Of a stretch of DNA of 48,647 bases, positions 42,121 to 48,647 are shown piece after piece (positions within the stretch are counted from its first letter, which is position 1; each line of letters begins with the position of its first letter). The DNA comes from an uncultured Chloroflexota bacterium (GTDB taxonomy: Bacteria > Chloroflexota > Chloroflexia > Thermomicrobiales > UBA6265). The position numbers were made by a program, and so were the translations under genes. Below the pieces are notes generated by a model. That model saw only the letters and a list, made by a program, of their open reading frames with translations, searched no databases and was not told the DNA's origin. Location of the stretch: contig CALMZR010000155.1 of assembly GCA_937870845.1 (NCBI GenBank), forward strand, positions 1-48,647, read 5' to 3'.

Positions 42121-42219
42121 GTCATGAGTCGTGAGCCGGGAAGCTGAGTTGATTCGGAATCGACTCGGGTTCGAAGTTGCTGACTCACGACTCACGGCCT
42201 ACCACTCACGACCCGCTCA
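42104..42219. repeat. Paired heptamer array element D (GTGAGTC type)
   Basis: Left arm 42104-42142 and right arm 42171-42219 carry GTGAGTC-type units in opposite orientation; about 31 positions pair with a few mismatches (for example GTCGTGAGTCGTAGG against its reverse complement). The element spans exactly from the stop region of rlmD to the stop of the convergent gene at 42217, so both stop codons lie in its arms. Confidence 0.85.
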
Positions 42220-42603
42220 CGCCCATGGATCGTCCCCCTCCGGCAAGCGGCCGCCGAAGCGCCCAGCCTCGCCGCGGTCGGCTTCGGCGAGAGAGACGAG
42301 GGTGTCGAGGAATGGGTCGAGCCCGGCGTCCGCATGGTGGAACCGGAAGCGGCCCAACTCGTAGAGAACGCGCTGATCGGGGGTGAATTCGTCGCCCGTG
42401 CCGGCGAGCCGCTGCAGATCGGTCAGCCGGGGATCGTCGGCGGGAAGGACCAGCACGTAGTCGGCCAGGGCTTCCAGCGCCGCCGCGGTGCGCAGATTGC
42501 GCTCGTCGCGGTCGTACTCCTCGGCCTTGCGGCGGCGCCACGCGGCTGTGGCGCGGCAGAACTCCGCAATTGACAGGGCGAACCGGGACGGACCCGCGTC
42601 CAC
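42217..42603 (-). CDS. Hypothetical protein (128 aa)
   Basis: Helix-rich, with a first half (SIAEFCRATAAWRRRKAEEYDRDERNLRTAAALEALADYVLVLP) that could be two helices, followed by LTDLQRLAGTGDEFTPDQRVLYELGRFRFHH. No family recognised. GTG 42603 follows AGGAG 4 bases away. It starts one base after the stop of the gene at 42605, so the two are coupled. It ends at TGA in the right arm of element D. Confidence 0.6.
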   Translation of the reverse strand: MDAGPSRFALSIAEFCRATAAWRRRKAEEYDRDERNLRTAAALEALADYVLVLPADDPRLTDLQRLAGTGDEFTPDQRVLYELGRFRFHHADAGLDPFLDTLVSLAEADRGEAGRFGGRLPEGDDPWA

Positions 42604-42604
42604 C

Positions 42605-42868
42605 TTACTCCTGACCCGCGCTCAGCACGCCCCGGTCGAGCAGGAAGCGGGCGATGTAGGCGTTGTTGGCGTCGAGCAGCTTGATGGCGTAGGACGAGGC
42701 CGCTCGCGCCGCGGCGAACCCGGCGGAGTCGAGTTCATCATCGACCGTCGTACCGCGTGCCGCCGCCGCTTCGGCGGCCTCCTCCTGGAGCAGCGCGTCG
42801 ATGTATGCGTGCATCTCCTCCGGCGTCATCCCGATCGTGTCGCGCTGGTCCGCCGCTGGCTCCGCCAC
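42605..42868 (-). CDS. Hypothetical small protein (87 aa)
   Basis: Acidic, Ala-rich helical protein (MTPEEMHAYIDALLQEEAAEAAAARG, then SAGFAAARAASSYAIKLLDANNAYIARFLLDRG). No family recognised. GTG at 42868 has a GGAGG 5 bases upstream; ATG at 42871 or 42886 is possible. It precedes the 42217 gene by one base and is divergent from the ferredoxin gene. Confidence 0.55.
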   Translation of the reverse strand: MAEPAADQRDTIGMTPEEMHAYIDALLQEEAAEAAAARGTTVDDELDSAGFAAARAASSYAIKLLDANNAYIARFLLDRGVLSAGQE

Positions 42869-42952
42869 CATTCCCTCCTGCTTCATCACGTTCCGCCCCG
42901 CGATGGTAGCACCCGAAGCGAGCTTCATTGTGCGCCGGGTCCAACGCGGCCT

Positions 42953-42961
42953 TGCTATACT
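42953..42961 (+). promoter_or_regulatory. Extended -10 promoter of the ferredoxin gene
   Basis: TGCTATACT is an extended -10 with five of six consensus bases. No good -35 is at 17 bases. It lies about 108 bases upstream of the ferredoxin start. Confidence 0.4.
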
Positions 42962-43068
42962 CGCACTACCCGCGAGTTCGTCAACGACGAGCGCATGTGC
43001 GGTCCACAGCGGGTCCGTAGCGCACCTGGTCTCACGACCCTGCCCGTCAGGGTGAGGAGCGATGTGCC

Positions 43069-43311
43069 GTGGCGTACGTGATCGCCCAGCCATGTATCGG
43101 CGTCAAGGACAACAGCTGCGTCGAGGTCTGCCCGGTGGACTGCATCCACTCCACCGACGACGCCGAGCAGTATTTCATCAACCCGGACGAGTGCATCGAC
43201 TGCGGCGTCTGCGCCGAAGTCTGTCCCGTCGAGGCCATCTTCTTCGAAGACGACCTCCCCGAGCAGTGGGCCCAATTCACCGCCATCAACGCGGAGTTCT
43301 TCAAGAAGTAG
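43069..43311 (+). CDS. fdxA: 7Fe ferredoxin ([3Fe-4S][4Fe-4S])
   Basis: The 80-residue acidic protein has Cys9, Cys17 and Cys21 spaced as in the 7Fe type (C-x7-C-x3-C-P) and then CIDCGVCAEVCPVEAI with four Cys (43, 46, 49, 53). The second Cys of the first motif is absent, as expected for a 3Fe-4S site. It carries single electrons at low potential. It precedes the P450 gene by 68 bases, suggesting an electron-donor pair, but a palindrome between them may terminate the transcript. Confidence 0.95.
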   Translation: MAYVIAQPCIGVKDNSCVEVCPVDCIHSTDDAEQYFINPDECIDCGVCAEVCPVEAIFFEDDLPEQWAQFTAINAEFFKK

Positions 43312-43326
43312 GTTCGGGTTGATTCG

Positions 43327-43356
43327 CGCCGCCGCTCGATCGAGCGGCGGCGTTGT
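43327..43356 (+). terminator. Palindrome between ferredoxin and P450
   Basis: CGCCGCCGCTCGA and its exact complement make a 26-base perfect palindrome (43327-43352), followed by TTGTGT. It is placed like an intrinsic terminator 16 bases past the ferredoxin stop. Partial read-through would still allow some P450 expression. Confidence 0.6.
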
Positions 43357-43379
43357 GTCGCCCACGCTGCACTCTCACG

Positions 43380-44666
43380 ATGGCAGTCGGTACACACTTT
43401 CCGATGCCGGAGTCAACGCCAGTGGGAGATCAGCAAACGTTGCCAGCAGACATCATCGGCCGCCTGTTCCGCCGCGAACCCGACATGCTCGCCGATCCGT
43501 ACTCCGCGTACCGCGAGCTGCGCGAGGCTGGCCCCGTCATTCGCGTCGACGGCCCGCCCCAGGGTCCGCCGTGGCTGAACGCCTGGCACGTCTTTGATTG
43601 GGCGAGCGCCTCCGCCTGCTTGCGCAATCCCCGCGTCTCGTCGCAGCGCCAGATGGCGGCGATGCCGCTGGAGCACTTCGGGATCGACCCGGCCACCCCC
43701 GCCGCGCTATTCTTCTGGCGGATGCAGGCGCAGACCATGCTTACCATGGACGCGCCCGATCACACGCGGCTGCGCGGCCTCTCCCTGAAGGCCTTCACCC
43801 CTCGCGTCGTCGAGGGCATGCGCGGCGAGATCCAATCCATCGTCGATAGCCTGCTCGGCGGCGTCAATGCGCGTGGCGAAACGACCTTCGACGTTATGGC
43901 TGATCTGGCGGGGCCGTTGCCGACCATGGTCATCGCGCGGCTCCTCGGTATCCCGGCCGACGACTGGGCCCAGTTCAAGCGCTGGTCCGATGGCCTGATC
44001 GGGTTCAACATTACGCAGCAGAAGATCGACAATTTCTTCCAGCTTGGTCAATTCCTTGCCAGGCGCATCGCCGAGCGGCGGCGCGAACCGAGAGACGACC
44101 TGATCTCGGGGCTGATCGCCGCCCGCGATCGGGATGACGCGCTCAGCGAGGATGAGCTGGTCGGGCAATGCGTCATTCTGCTCGTCGGCGGCCATGAGAC
44201 GACCACCTTCGCGCTCGGCAACGCGATCTACCGTCTGCTCGCCGACGTCAGCCGCTGGGACCGCCTCCCAGAAACCGCCATCGCACCCGCAATCGAGGAG
44301 CTTCTGCGCTACGACAGCCCGTTTCAGGCCCTTTCTCGGCGCGCCGCCGCCGATCTCGACCTGTCAGGCGCTCCCATTGCCGCCGGCGACACGGTCTGGC
44401 TCTGGATCGCCGCCGCGAACCGCGACCCGGCCGCCTTTCCGGACCCGGACATCATCGACCTCGAACGGCGGGACAATCGCCATCTCAGCTTCGGTCTGGG
44501 GCCGCACTACTGCCTCGGCGCCGCGCTGGCGCGACTGGAGCTGCAAGTTGCCGTGGCCACGCTGCGCGAGCGCTGGCCATCGCTCCGCCTGCAAAGCGAC
44601 AGCGTCGACTGGAAGCGGGATGGCGCCATTCGTGGACCCAGTGTTCTGCCCGTGGAGGCGGGGTGA
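43380..44666 (+). CDS. Cytochrome P450 (2)
   Basis: The 428-residue P450 has GGHETTT in the I helix, EELLRYDSPFQALSRRA in the K helix region and the haem loop FGLGPHYCLGAALAR with Cys378. The start is taken at ATG 43380; GTG 43353 and ATG 43404 are alternatives and none has a strong site. Its position after the 7Fe ferredoxin gives a likely electron donor. It is only distantly like the P450 at 33031. Substrate unknown. The next gene follows within a few bases. Confidence 0.93.
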   Translation: MAVGTHFPMPESTPVGDQQTLPADIIGRLFRREPDMLADPYSAYRELREAGPVIRVDGPPQGPPWLNAWHVFDWASASACLRNPRVSSQRQMAAMPLEHFGIDPATPAALFFWRMQAQTMLTMDAPDHTRLRGLSLKAFTPRVVEGMRGEIQSIVDSLLGGVNARGETTFDVMADLAGPLPTMVIARLLGIPADDWAQFKRWSDGLIGFNITQQKIDNFFQLGQFLARRIAERRREPRDDLISGLIAARDRDDALSEDELVGQCVILLVGGHETTTFALGNAIYRLLADVSRWDRLPETAIAPAIEELLRYDSPFQALSRRAAADLDLSGAPIAAGDTVWLWIAAANRDPAAFPDPDIIDLERRDNRHLSFGLGPHYCLGAALARLELQVAVATLRERWPSLRLQSDSVDWKRDGAIRGPSVLPVEAG

Positions 44667-44667
44667 A

Positions 44668-45051
44668 TTGATCCGCTTGCTGCGTCCAACTGTCGTCCAG
44701 GGTCCGGGGATCGAAGCCGGCGAATCCGTGTCCGGCCCCGCGCTGCCGGATGCCATGCCGCCGGCGCCCGGCAATGGCACGGCAACCGTCCACGGCGGCG
44801 AGTGGGACGAGCTCTACGAGCGGTTCGCCGGGGTGACGTTCGTGCGTGGTCCGGCATACGCGGCGACCCTCGAGGAGGGTGAGTATCTGGTGGCGGTCTT
44901 CGATCCCGCGGGACGCGCCGGCGTCTACGGACTGACTCTCGGCGGCGCCGAGGTCCGCGGCGCCCCCGACTTCTTCGCCAGGTTCGGCCCCTGGTCCCAA
45001 TGCCAGCCGGTGCGCGGGGCCGACCCCTGGGACCCGCTTGCTATCGGGTAG
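44668..45051 (+). CDS. PPC-like secreted-domain fragment (hypothetical)
   Basis: From TTG 44668, one base after the P450 stop and 10 bases after GGAGG, the frame encodes about 127 residues. The part from GPGIEAGESVSGPALPD to YLVAVFDPAGRAGVYGLTLGGAEVRG has the pattern of bacterial pre-peptidase C-terminal-like beta-sandwich domains. Such domains belong to larger exported proteins, but no signal peptide is encoded. It could be a remnant. GTG 44728 or ATG 44755 are alternative starts. Function unknown. Confidence 0.4.
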   Translation: MIRLLRPTVVQGPGIEAGESVSGPALPDAMPPAPGNGTATVHGGEWDELYERFAGVTFVRGPAYAATLEEGEYLVAVFDPAGRAGVYGLTLGGAEVRGAPDFFARFGPWSQCQPVRGADPWDPLAIG

Positions 45052-45158
45052 CGCCAGACCCGGTACGATCGCCACAAGCGCATGGGCGCTGCATCTTCTT
45101 GGCATCAGGGTGGATACGCTTTGGAATACGGCCATTTGGAGCAGACGGGAGACGACCC

Positions 45159-45956
45159 ATGAGCCAACCCAGCCTCGCCGACGTTGCCCGGCAGTTTGCC
45201 GTCGTCTTCGCCGCCATCTTCCAGGTCTACGCGTCGTATGTCGTCGGTGATTCCGTGGGCGATCTCGCCCATAAATACCGTTCGCTGATCTTCCCGGCGA
45301 CCTATGCGTTCGCCATCTGGGGAGCGATCTTCCTCCTTTGCGGCGTCTACGCGATCCATCAGGCGCTGCCGATACAACGCGACAACCCCGTCTACCGCGC
45401 CATCGGCTGGTGGACCGCCGCGGCCTTCCTCACAAACGGCGTCTGGAGCTACGCCTTCATCAACCGGCAGTTCGTGCTCGCGCAACTGATCATCTTCGCC
45501 GGCTTCGTCTTCGCTGGCCGCGCCTTTCTCGGCTTCGCGCGCGAGGCAACCGGAGCCCGCGCCACGAACGTCGAGGCCTGGGTCGTGGGCCCGGCGCTGG
45601 GGCTGCTCTTCGGCTGGATCACCGCCGCCAACGTGGTTGGGCTGGCCACCACCCTGGTGGCCCTCGGATTCGCCGGAACCGGCCAGGGCGCGGCGATCGG
45701 CGGCGCGGCGCTGCTCCTCCTCGGCGGGGCCGTGGCGTTCTTCGCCATCCTGGCAACCAAATCGGGTCCGGAGAGCGCATGGGTCGCCTTCGGCGCCGCC
45801 GTGCTTTGGGCGCTCGTGGCGGTGATTGCCGAACAGCGCGCTGCCTCACCGCTCACCACCGGCGCGGCGATCCTCAGCGCGGTGCTCGTCGCCGCCGCGC
45901 TGGTCGGCCCCTGGCGAGCACCGCTGCAACCGGCAGGACGTGGCGCCGCGGCGTAG
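45159..45956 (+). CDS. TspO/MBR-related tryptophan-rich membrane protein
   Basis: The 265-residue protein has about eight hydrophobic segments. The TspO-like motif FPATYAFAIWGAIFLLCGVYAIHQ and a second block GWWTAAAFLTNGVWSYAF are visible; the protein is longer than classic TspO (about 160 residues). Start ATG at 45159 follows CGGGAG by 8 bases. TspO relatives bind porphyrins and stress ligands. Role here unknown. Confidence 0.75.
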   Translation: MSQPSLADVARQFAVVFAAIFQVYASYVVGDSVGDLAHKYRSLIFPATYAFAIWGAIFLLCGVYAIHQALPIQRDNPVYRAIGWWTAAAFLTNGVWSYAFINRQFVLAQLIIFAGFVFAGRAFLGFAREATGARATNVEAWVVGPALGLLFGWITAANVVGLATTLVALGFAGTGQGAAIGGAALLLLGGAVAFFAILATKSGPESAWVAFGAAVLWALVAVIAEQRAASPLTTGAAILSAVLVAAALVGPWRAPLQPAGRGAAA

Positions 45957-45995
45957 GCAGGCATCGACTGGAGCTGTGCCATTTCGGGGCGCCGC

Positions 45996-46088
45996 CCGTG
46001 TGTCGTTTCGAGCGCAGCGAGGACCCGTGGCTCCAGGGAACGGCGTTGCCCTGAGCGCCGAGATTCCTCCTTCGCCGGAATGACACGG
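45996..46088. repeat. About 90-base palindromic repeat, copy 2
   Basis: Ends CCGTGTGTCGTTTCG and CGGAATGACACGG are imperfect inverted repeats. The middle (AGGGAACGGCGTTGCCCTG...GCCGAGATTC) matches copy 1 at 21966-22054. It lies between the TspO-like gene and the convergent propeller gene. Confidence 0.75.
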
Positions 46089-46118
46089 TCTCCGTCGTCG
46101 GAACGGGACGCGGCGGCT

Positions 46119-48356
46119 TCAGGCTTGGGGCAGAGTGGCGCGCCAAAGCTCCCCGCGCGACACCCAATGCACCGTGCCCGTGAGCTCGTCCACGACGAGG
46201 TCGTCTGCCGCTGCCAGCGCGTTGGCGACGGCAAAGCTCGCCGGATCCCCCGCCACCGGTTCCGGCGTCAGGTACTGCACGGCCCCTCCGGCGGCATCGA
46301 CTCGCACAATGCGGCCGGCGTTCTGCCCGATCGTCCCGTCACGGTCGACGATGTAGAACGCGTTCGCGAACGGCCCGGGCGCCAGAAACGAGGGAGCGCT
46401 CAACACGGGCGCGATGAAAGGCGAAAGCGTGCCCACGAGAGCGCCTCGCGAGAACGTCAGGGTGCGTCCATCCTCGAGCAGCACGTGGATGCGCCCGTCG
46501 ATCACCATATCGCGCGTCAGCTCGAGATCCGGCGTCTCGGCGGCGCCGGCCCACGTGCTTGCCGTCGACCCCCCGGACGACGAGTCGAAGCGGACGATGT
46601 CGCCCTGCCATGAGAGACCGTACGCCGCGTCGCCCCAAGCAATCAGAGGCGCATCCGCGCGCAAGCCTCCGACATTGCCGACCGCGAGCGGTTGAACCTG
46701 CCACGCCCCTGTCCGATCTCGCCGGAACATGGCCGCCCCGTCCGAGGCGACGACGTGGCCATCGTCGATCGAGACGTGCCGGATCGCGCCGACCTCGACG
46801 TCGCCAACCCGATCGCCACGCGAGAGGAGCGCGACGAGCGTTCCCCCGTCGGGATCCACCTCGTAAAGGTTGTCCGCGGCCAGGTACAGCGTCTGCCCCG
46901 CCAATGCCAGCCGTGCGTTGTCGCCCGCTTCCTGCGGCAATGCGCCGAGCCGGACGACCTCGCCCAGCCGACGAATCTTCCAGACGTCGTCGCGGACGCG
47001 GGCTAGCTCCTGAACGCGCGGCGTCAGCGCCTGGTCGGCGGCCCCGGCGGCCCGCGCGGCGGCGACCGCGAGCTCGGCCTCGGCCACGGCCGTCATCGAG
47101 ACGCCCGTGCTCTCCTGCGCGCTGAGCAGCGCTGCGTCCGCGGCCATGAGCGCCGCCTCGGCCTGCGCTTCCCGCTCCCGCTGCCGCACGGCGGCGATGC
47201 CCGTTCCCCCCAGCGCCACGAACAGCACCAGCGATACCGCCAGCAACCGCGCCGGCGCCCGCATCCCGGGTCCACGTGGCAGATTGGCCCGCCATTCAGC
47301 CGGCAAGCCGGAGGACTCTCGGTAGCGGCGAACGCTCAGGGCTCCCGGCGCGGCCAACGCGCGCTCGCGCGAGGGGTGGACGTGCGGCCTTTGTCGGCTC
47401 GCGGAAAGCAGCTCGGCCAGGTCGGCCGCCCAGTCTCGCACCGCATCGAACCTGGGCGGCCGCTGCGCCGCAAGGTCGAGCGGATCGCCAGGGATCGTCT
47501 CGATGAACCTGACGCGCGATACGGACGCGGGGGTCGCAGCCCGAGGCCCGCCCGCCGGGGAGGACGGTTCGAGGTCGCTGGCGCCGCGGAGCGCCCGAGA
47601 CTGCGCCGCTCGCCACATCGACTTGCGCGGCAGGCGCGCAATCGACGCGACGACGGCGAACCCGTCCGCGATCTCGTGCGCCGCCAGGAGCCGCTCGAGC
47701 CGATCGACCGATCCTTCGAGGTCGTCAGTCAGCAGCCCGCCCCCGTACAGGCCGACGATCGCGTCCTCGTCCCTGGCCAGGACGCGCCCCACGCTCGTGG
47801 CGCAGAGCGCGATCAGATCGCCGGGAGCCGCCTGCGACTCGTACAGGCGAAACACCGCTTCTTCGCCAAATCCCAGCGGATGTGATTCAGCCAGCGGCGT
47901 CTCCGGCTGAAAATCCCCCCGCCATGACGCCACATCCGGGAACGGATAGACCTGCCCATCCTGCACCAGGATCGCCTGCGACGGCGCCGCCTGGGCGACG
48001 ACGATGTCGCGCCCCGCGACTGCAATCGCCGAGGCGCCGACGCACACGCGGCGCTCCCAGCGCCCCGTCGCCTGCGGCCGGTTCTCGGCGATGAGCGCGG
48101 CATTGGCGGCGGCGAACGCGGCGGCCAAGGCATCGGCAGGCGAGCCAGGGATGGCGACGAAGGTTTCCTGCATCGCGCGCAAGGCGACCGCGGCCAGCTC
48201 CACGCCTCGCGGCGACAGATCGACCGGTTCCACGCAGGCCAACAGGACGCGCCCGAAGCGATCCGGGTTGGGGCTGATGTGAACGGCCCCGCCGGGATCG
48301 GCAGGGGCGCCGCCCACCAACGCAAAACCGGCTGCGGCCACGCTGGCGCGGCCCAT
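46119..48356 (-). CDS. Membrane protein with degenerate PP2C-like domain and beta-propeller
   Basis: The 745-residue protein starts at ATG 48356, 8 bases after GGAGG. Residues 1 to about 240 resemble a PPM/PP2C fold (LLACVEPVDLSPRG, GASAIAVAGRDIVVAQAAPSQAIL, DLIALCATSVGRVL), but the metal-binding Asp-Gly motifs of active phosphatases are not seen. A Pro-rich linker and a single transmembrane segment (about 369-390) follow, then a short coiled coil (about 391-450). The C-terminal ~280 residues form NHL/WD-like repeats of a beta-propeller. A sensor that lost catalysis, with propeller outside the cell, is inference. Confidence 0.7.
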   Translation of the reverse strand: MGRASVAAAGFALVGGAPADPGGAVHISPNPDRFGRVLLACVEPVDLSPRGVELAAVALRAMQETFVAIPGSPADALAAAFAAANAALIAENRPQATGRWERRVCVGASAIAVAGRDIVVAQAAPSQAILVQDGQVYPFPDVASWRGDFQPETPLAESHPLGFGEEAVFRLYESQAAPGDLIALCATSVGRVLARDEDAIVGLYGGGLLTDDLEGSVDRLERLLAAHEIADGFAVVASIARLPRKSMWRAAQSRALRGASDLEPSSPAGGPRAATPASVSRVRFIETIPGDPLDLAAQRPPRFDAVRDWAADLAELLSASRQRPHVHPSRERALAAPGALSVRRYRESSGLPAEWRANLPRGPGMRAPARLLAVSLVLFVALGGTGIAAVRQREREAQAEAALMAADAALLSAQESTGVSMTAVAEAELAVAAARAAGAADQALTPRVQELARVRDDVWKIRRLGEVVRLGALPQEAGDNARLALAGQTLYLAADNLYEVDPDGGTLVALLSRGDRVGDVEVGAIRHVSIDDGHVVASDGAAMFRRDRTGAWQVQPLAVGNVGGLRADAPLIAWGDAAYGLSWQGDIVRFDSSSGGSTASTWAGAAETPDLELTRDMVIDGRIHVLLEDGRTLTFSRGALVGTLSPFIAPVLSAPSFLAPGPFANAFYIVDRDGTIGQNAGRIVRVDAAGGAVQYLTPEPVAGDPASFAVANALAAADDLVVDELTGTVHWVSRGELWRATLPQA

Positions 48357-48647
48357 GGCCATCACCTCCCCGGCGACGGCCGGGGCGCCGATGTGTGCCG
48401 CGAAGAAACGGCCGGGAGCGGGGGCTGCCGGGTTCCCTCGCGCGGGGTCGGAACGGTGCTGTCGGGTCCTTTGAGTGTAACAGGCGGGTGTACGTACGTC
48501 TACATGAGGCGGGAGGCGGGAGTACGCACGTGAGGGCACGGCATGCCCTGCTCACCGCGGTAGACCTCGAAGGGTCAGGATTCGGCTAGAGTGGCGGCAG
48601 GGTCGTCTCCCGGAAGACCGAATCGCCGCTTCCTTCTTGTCCCGGCT
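48357..48647. other. Region upstream of the propeller gene
   Basis: No gene was recognised in these 291 bases; the window ends here. A minus-strand promoter is proposed at 48474-48502. A short palindrome GTACGTAC is at 48490-48497. Confidence 0.4.
48474..48502 (-). promoter_or_regulatory. Candidate promoter of the propeller gene
   Basis: In the minus direction TAGACG and TACACT are separated by 17 bases. TAGACG shares 4 bases with TTGACA and TACACT shares 4 with TATAAT. It would leave a leader of about 110 bases. Confidence 0.35.

Noticed and set aside
42160-42182. tRNA T-arm-like GGGTTCGAAGT
   Set aside because: No matching acceptor or anticodon arms surround it, and it lies in the spacer and right arm of element D.

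Overview
The window is GC-rich bacterial chromosome, densely packed with core genes in long, mostly minus-strand operons. The gene content (SepIVA-like coiled-coil gene beside coaD, bL32-YceD pair, RecG with a long N-terminal extension, PurS-PurL fusion, class II PurE, RqcH, TspO-like protein, LPDTG surface protein) and the frequent GTG starts suggest a monoderm Chloroflexota, perhaps Thermomicrobia-like. That placement is inference from gene content; no phylogeny could be run.

Layout. 1-1847: the end of a SoxA cytochrome runs in frame into the C-terminal half of PriA helicase, most simply a chimeric join. 1930-3508: a lipoprotein, peptide deformylase and a HicAB toxin-antitoxin pair whose toxin is frameshifted. 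3545-6221: gmk and rqcH, divergent. 6250-11069 (minus): accC-nusB-acpP-tatC-corC. 11474-20924 (minus): a purine operon purSL-purQ-purM-purCF-purD-purN-purE, mostly with 4-base ATGA overlaps. PurC and PurF are one polypeptide, and PurE is the CO2-using class II form, so PurK is not needed. 21160-24073 (minus): fabH-fabD-fabG. 24268-25087 (minus): yceD-rpmF. 25215-28394 (minus): a carbohydrate-type ABC importer with a Tat-exported binding protein. 28735-31155 (minus): an unknown gene, rsmD, coaD and a SepIVA-like gene. 31377-36676: an accessory stretch with a TetR gene lacking its DNA-binding half, a DUF6463-like membrane protein, a LuxR-type regulator, a P450, an MFS gene with a nonsense codon and an LPDTG surface protein behind a long leader. 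36891-40358 (minus): recG and degV. 40530-48356: rpmB, an rRNA methyltransferase, two small unknown genes, a 7Fe ferredoxin-P450 pair, a PPC-like fragment, a TspO-like protein and a membrane protein with a degenerate PP2C domain and a beta-propeller.

The most unusual non-coding signal is a family of paired, inverted heptamer arrays (consensus GTGAnnn, mostly GTGAGTC) at gene boundaries. Four copies use GTGAGTC-type heptamers and two use related ones. Arms of about 11-30 bases flank spacers of about 40-80 bases. In several cases the stop codon of the adjacent gene is supplied by the array (nusB, rsmD, rlmD and the gene at 42217), and in one case the array makes up the start region of coaD. Three arrays of 9-base units and a roughly 90-base palindromic repeat (two full copies and one deletion derivative) are also dispersed here. 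A separate 28-base palindrome lies inside the PurC-PurF linker.

The genes most worth study are the PurC-PurF polyprotein, whose PurF half keeps the internal Cys nucleophile and all four Fe-S cysteines, the degenerate phosphatase-propeller protein, and the LPDTG protein with its leader. Three genes look decayed: hicA, the TetR gene and the MFS gene.
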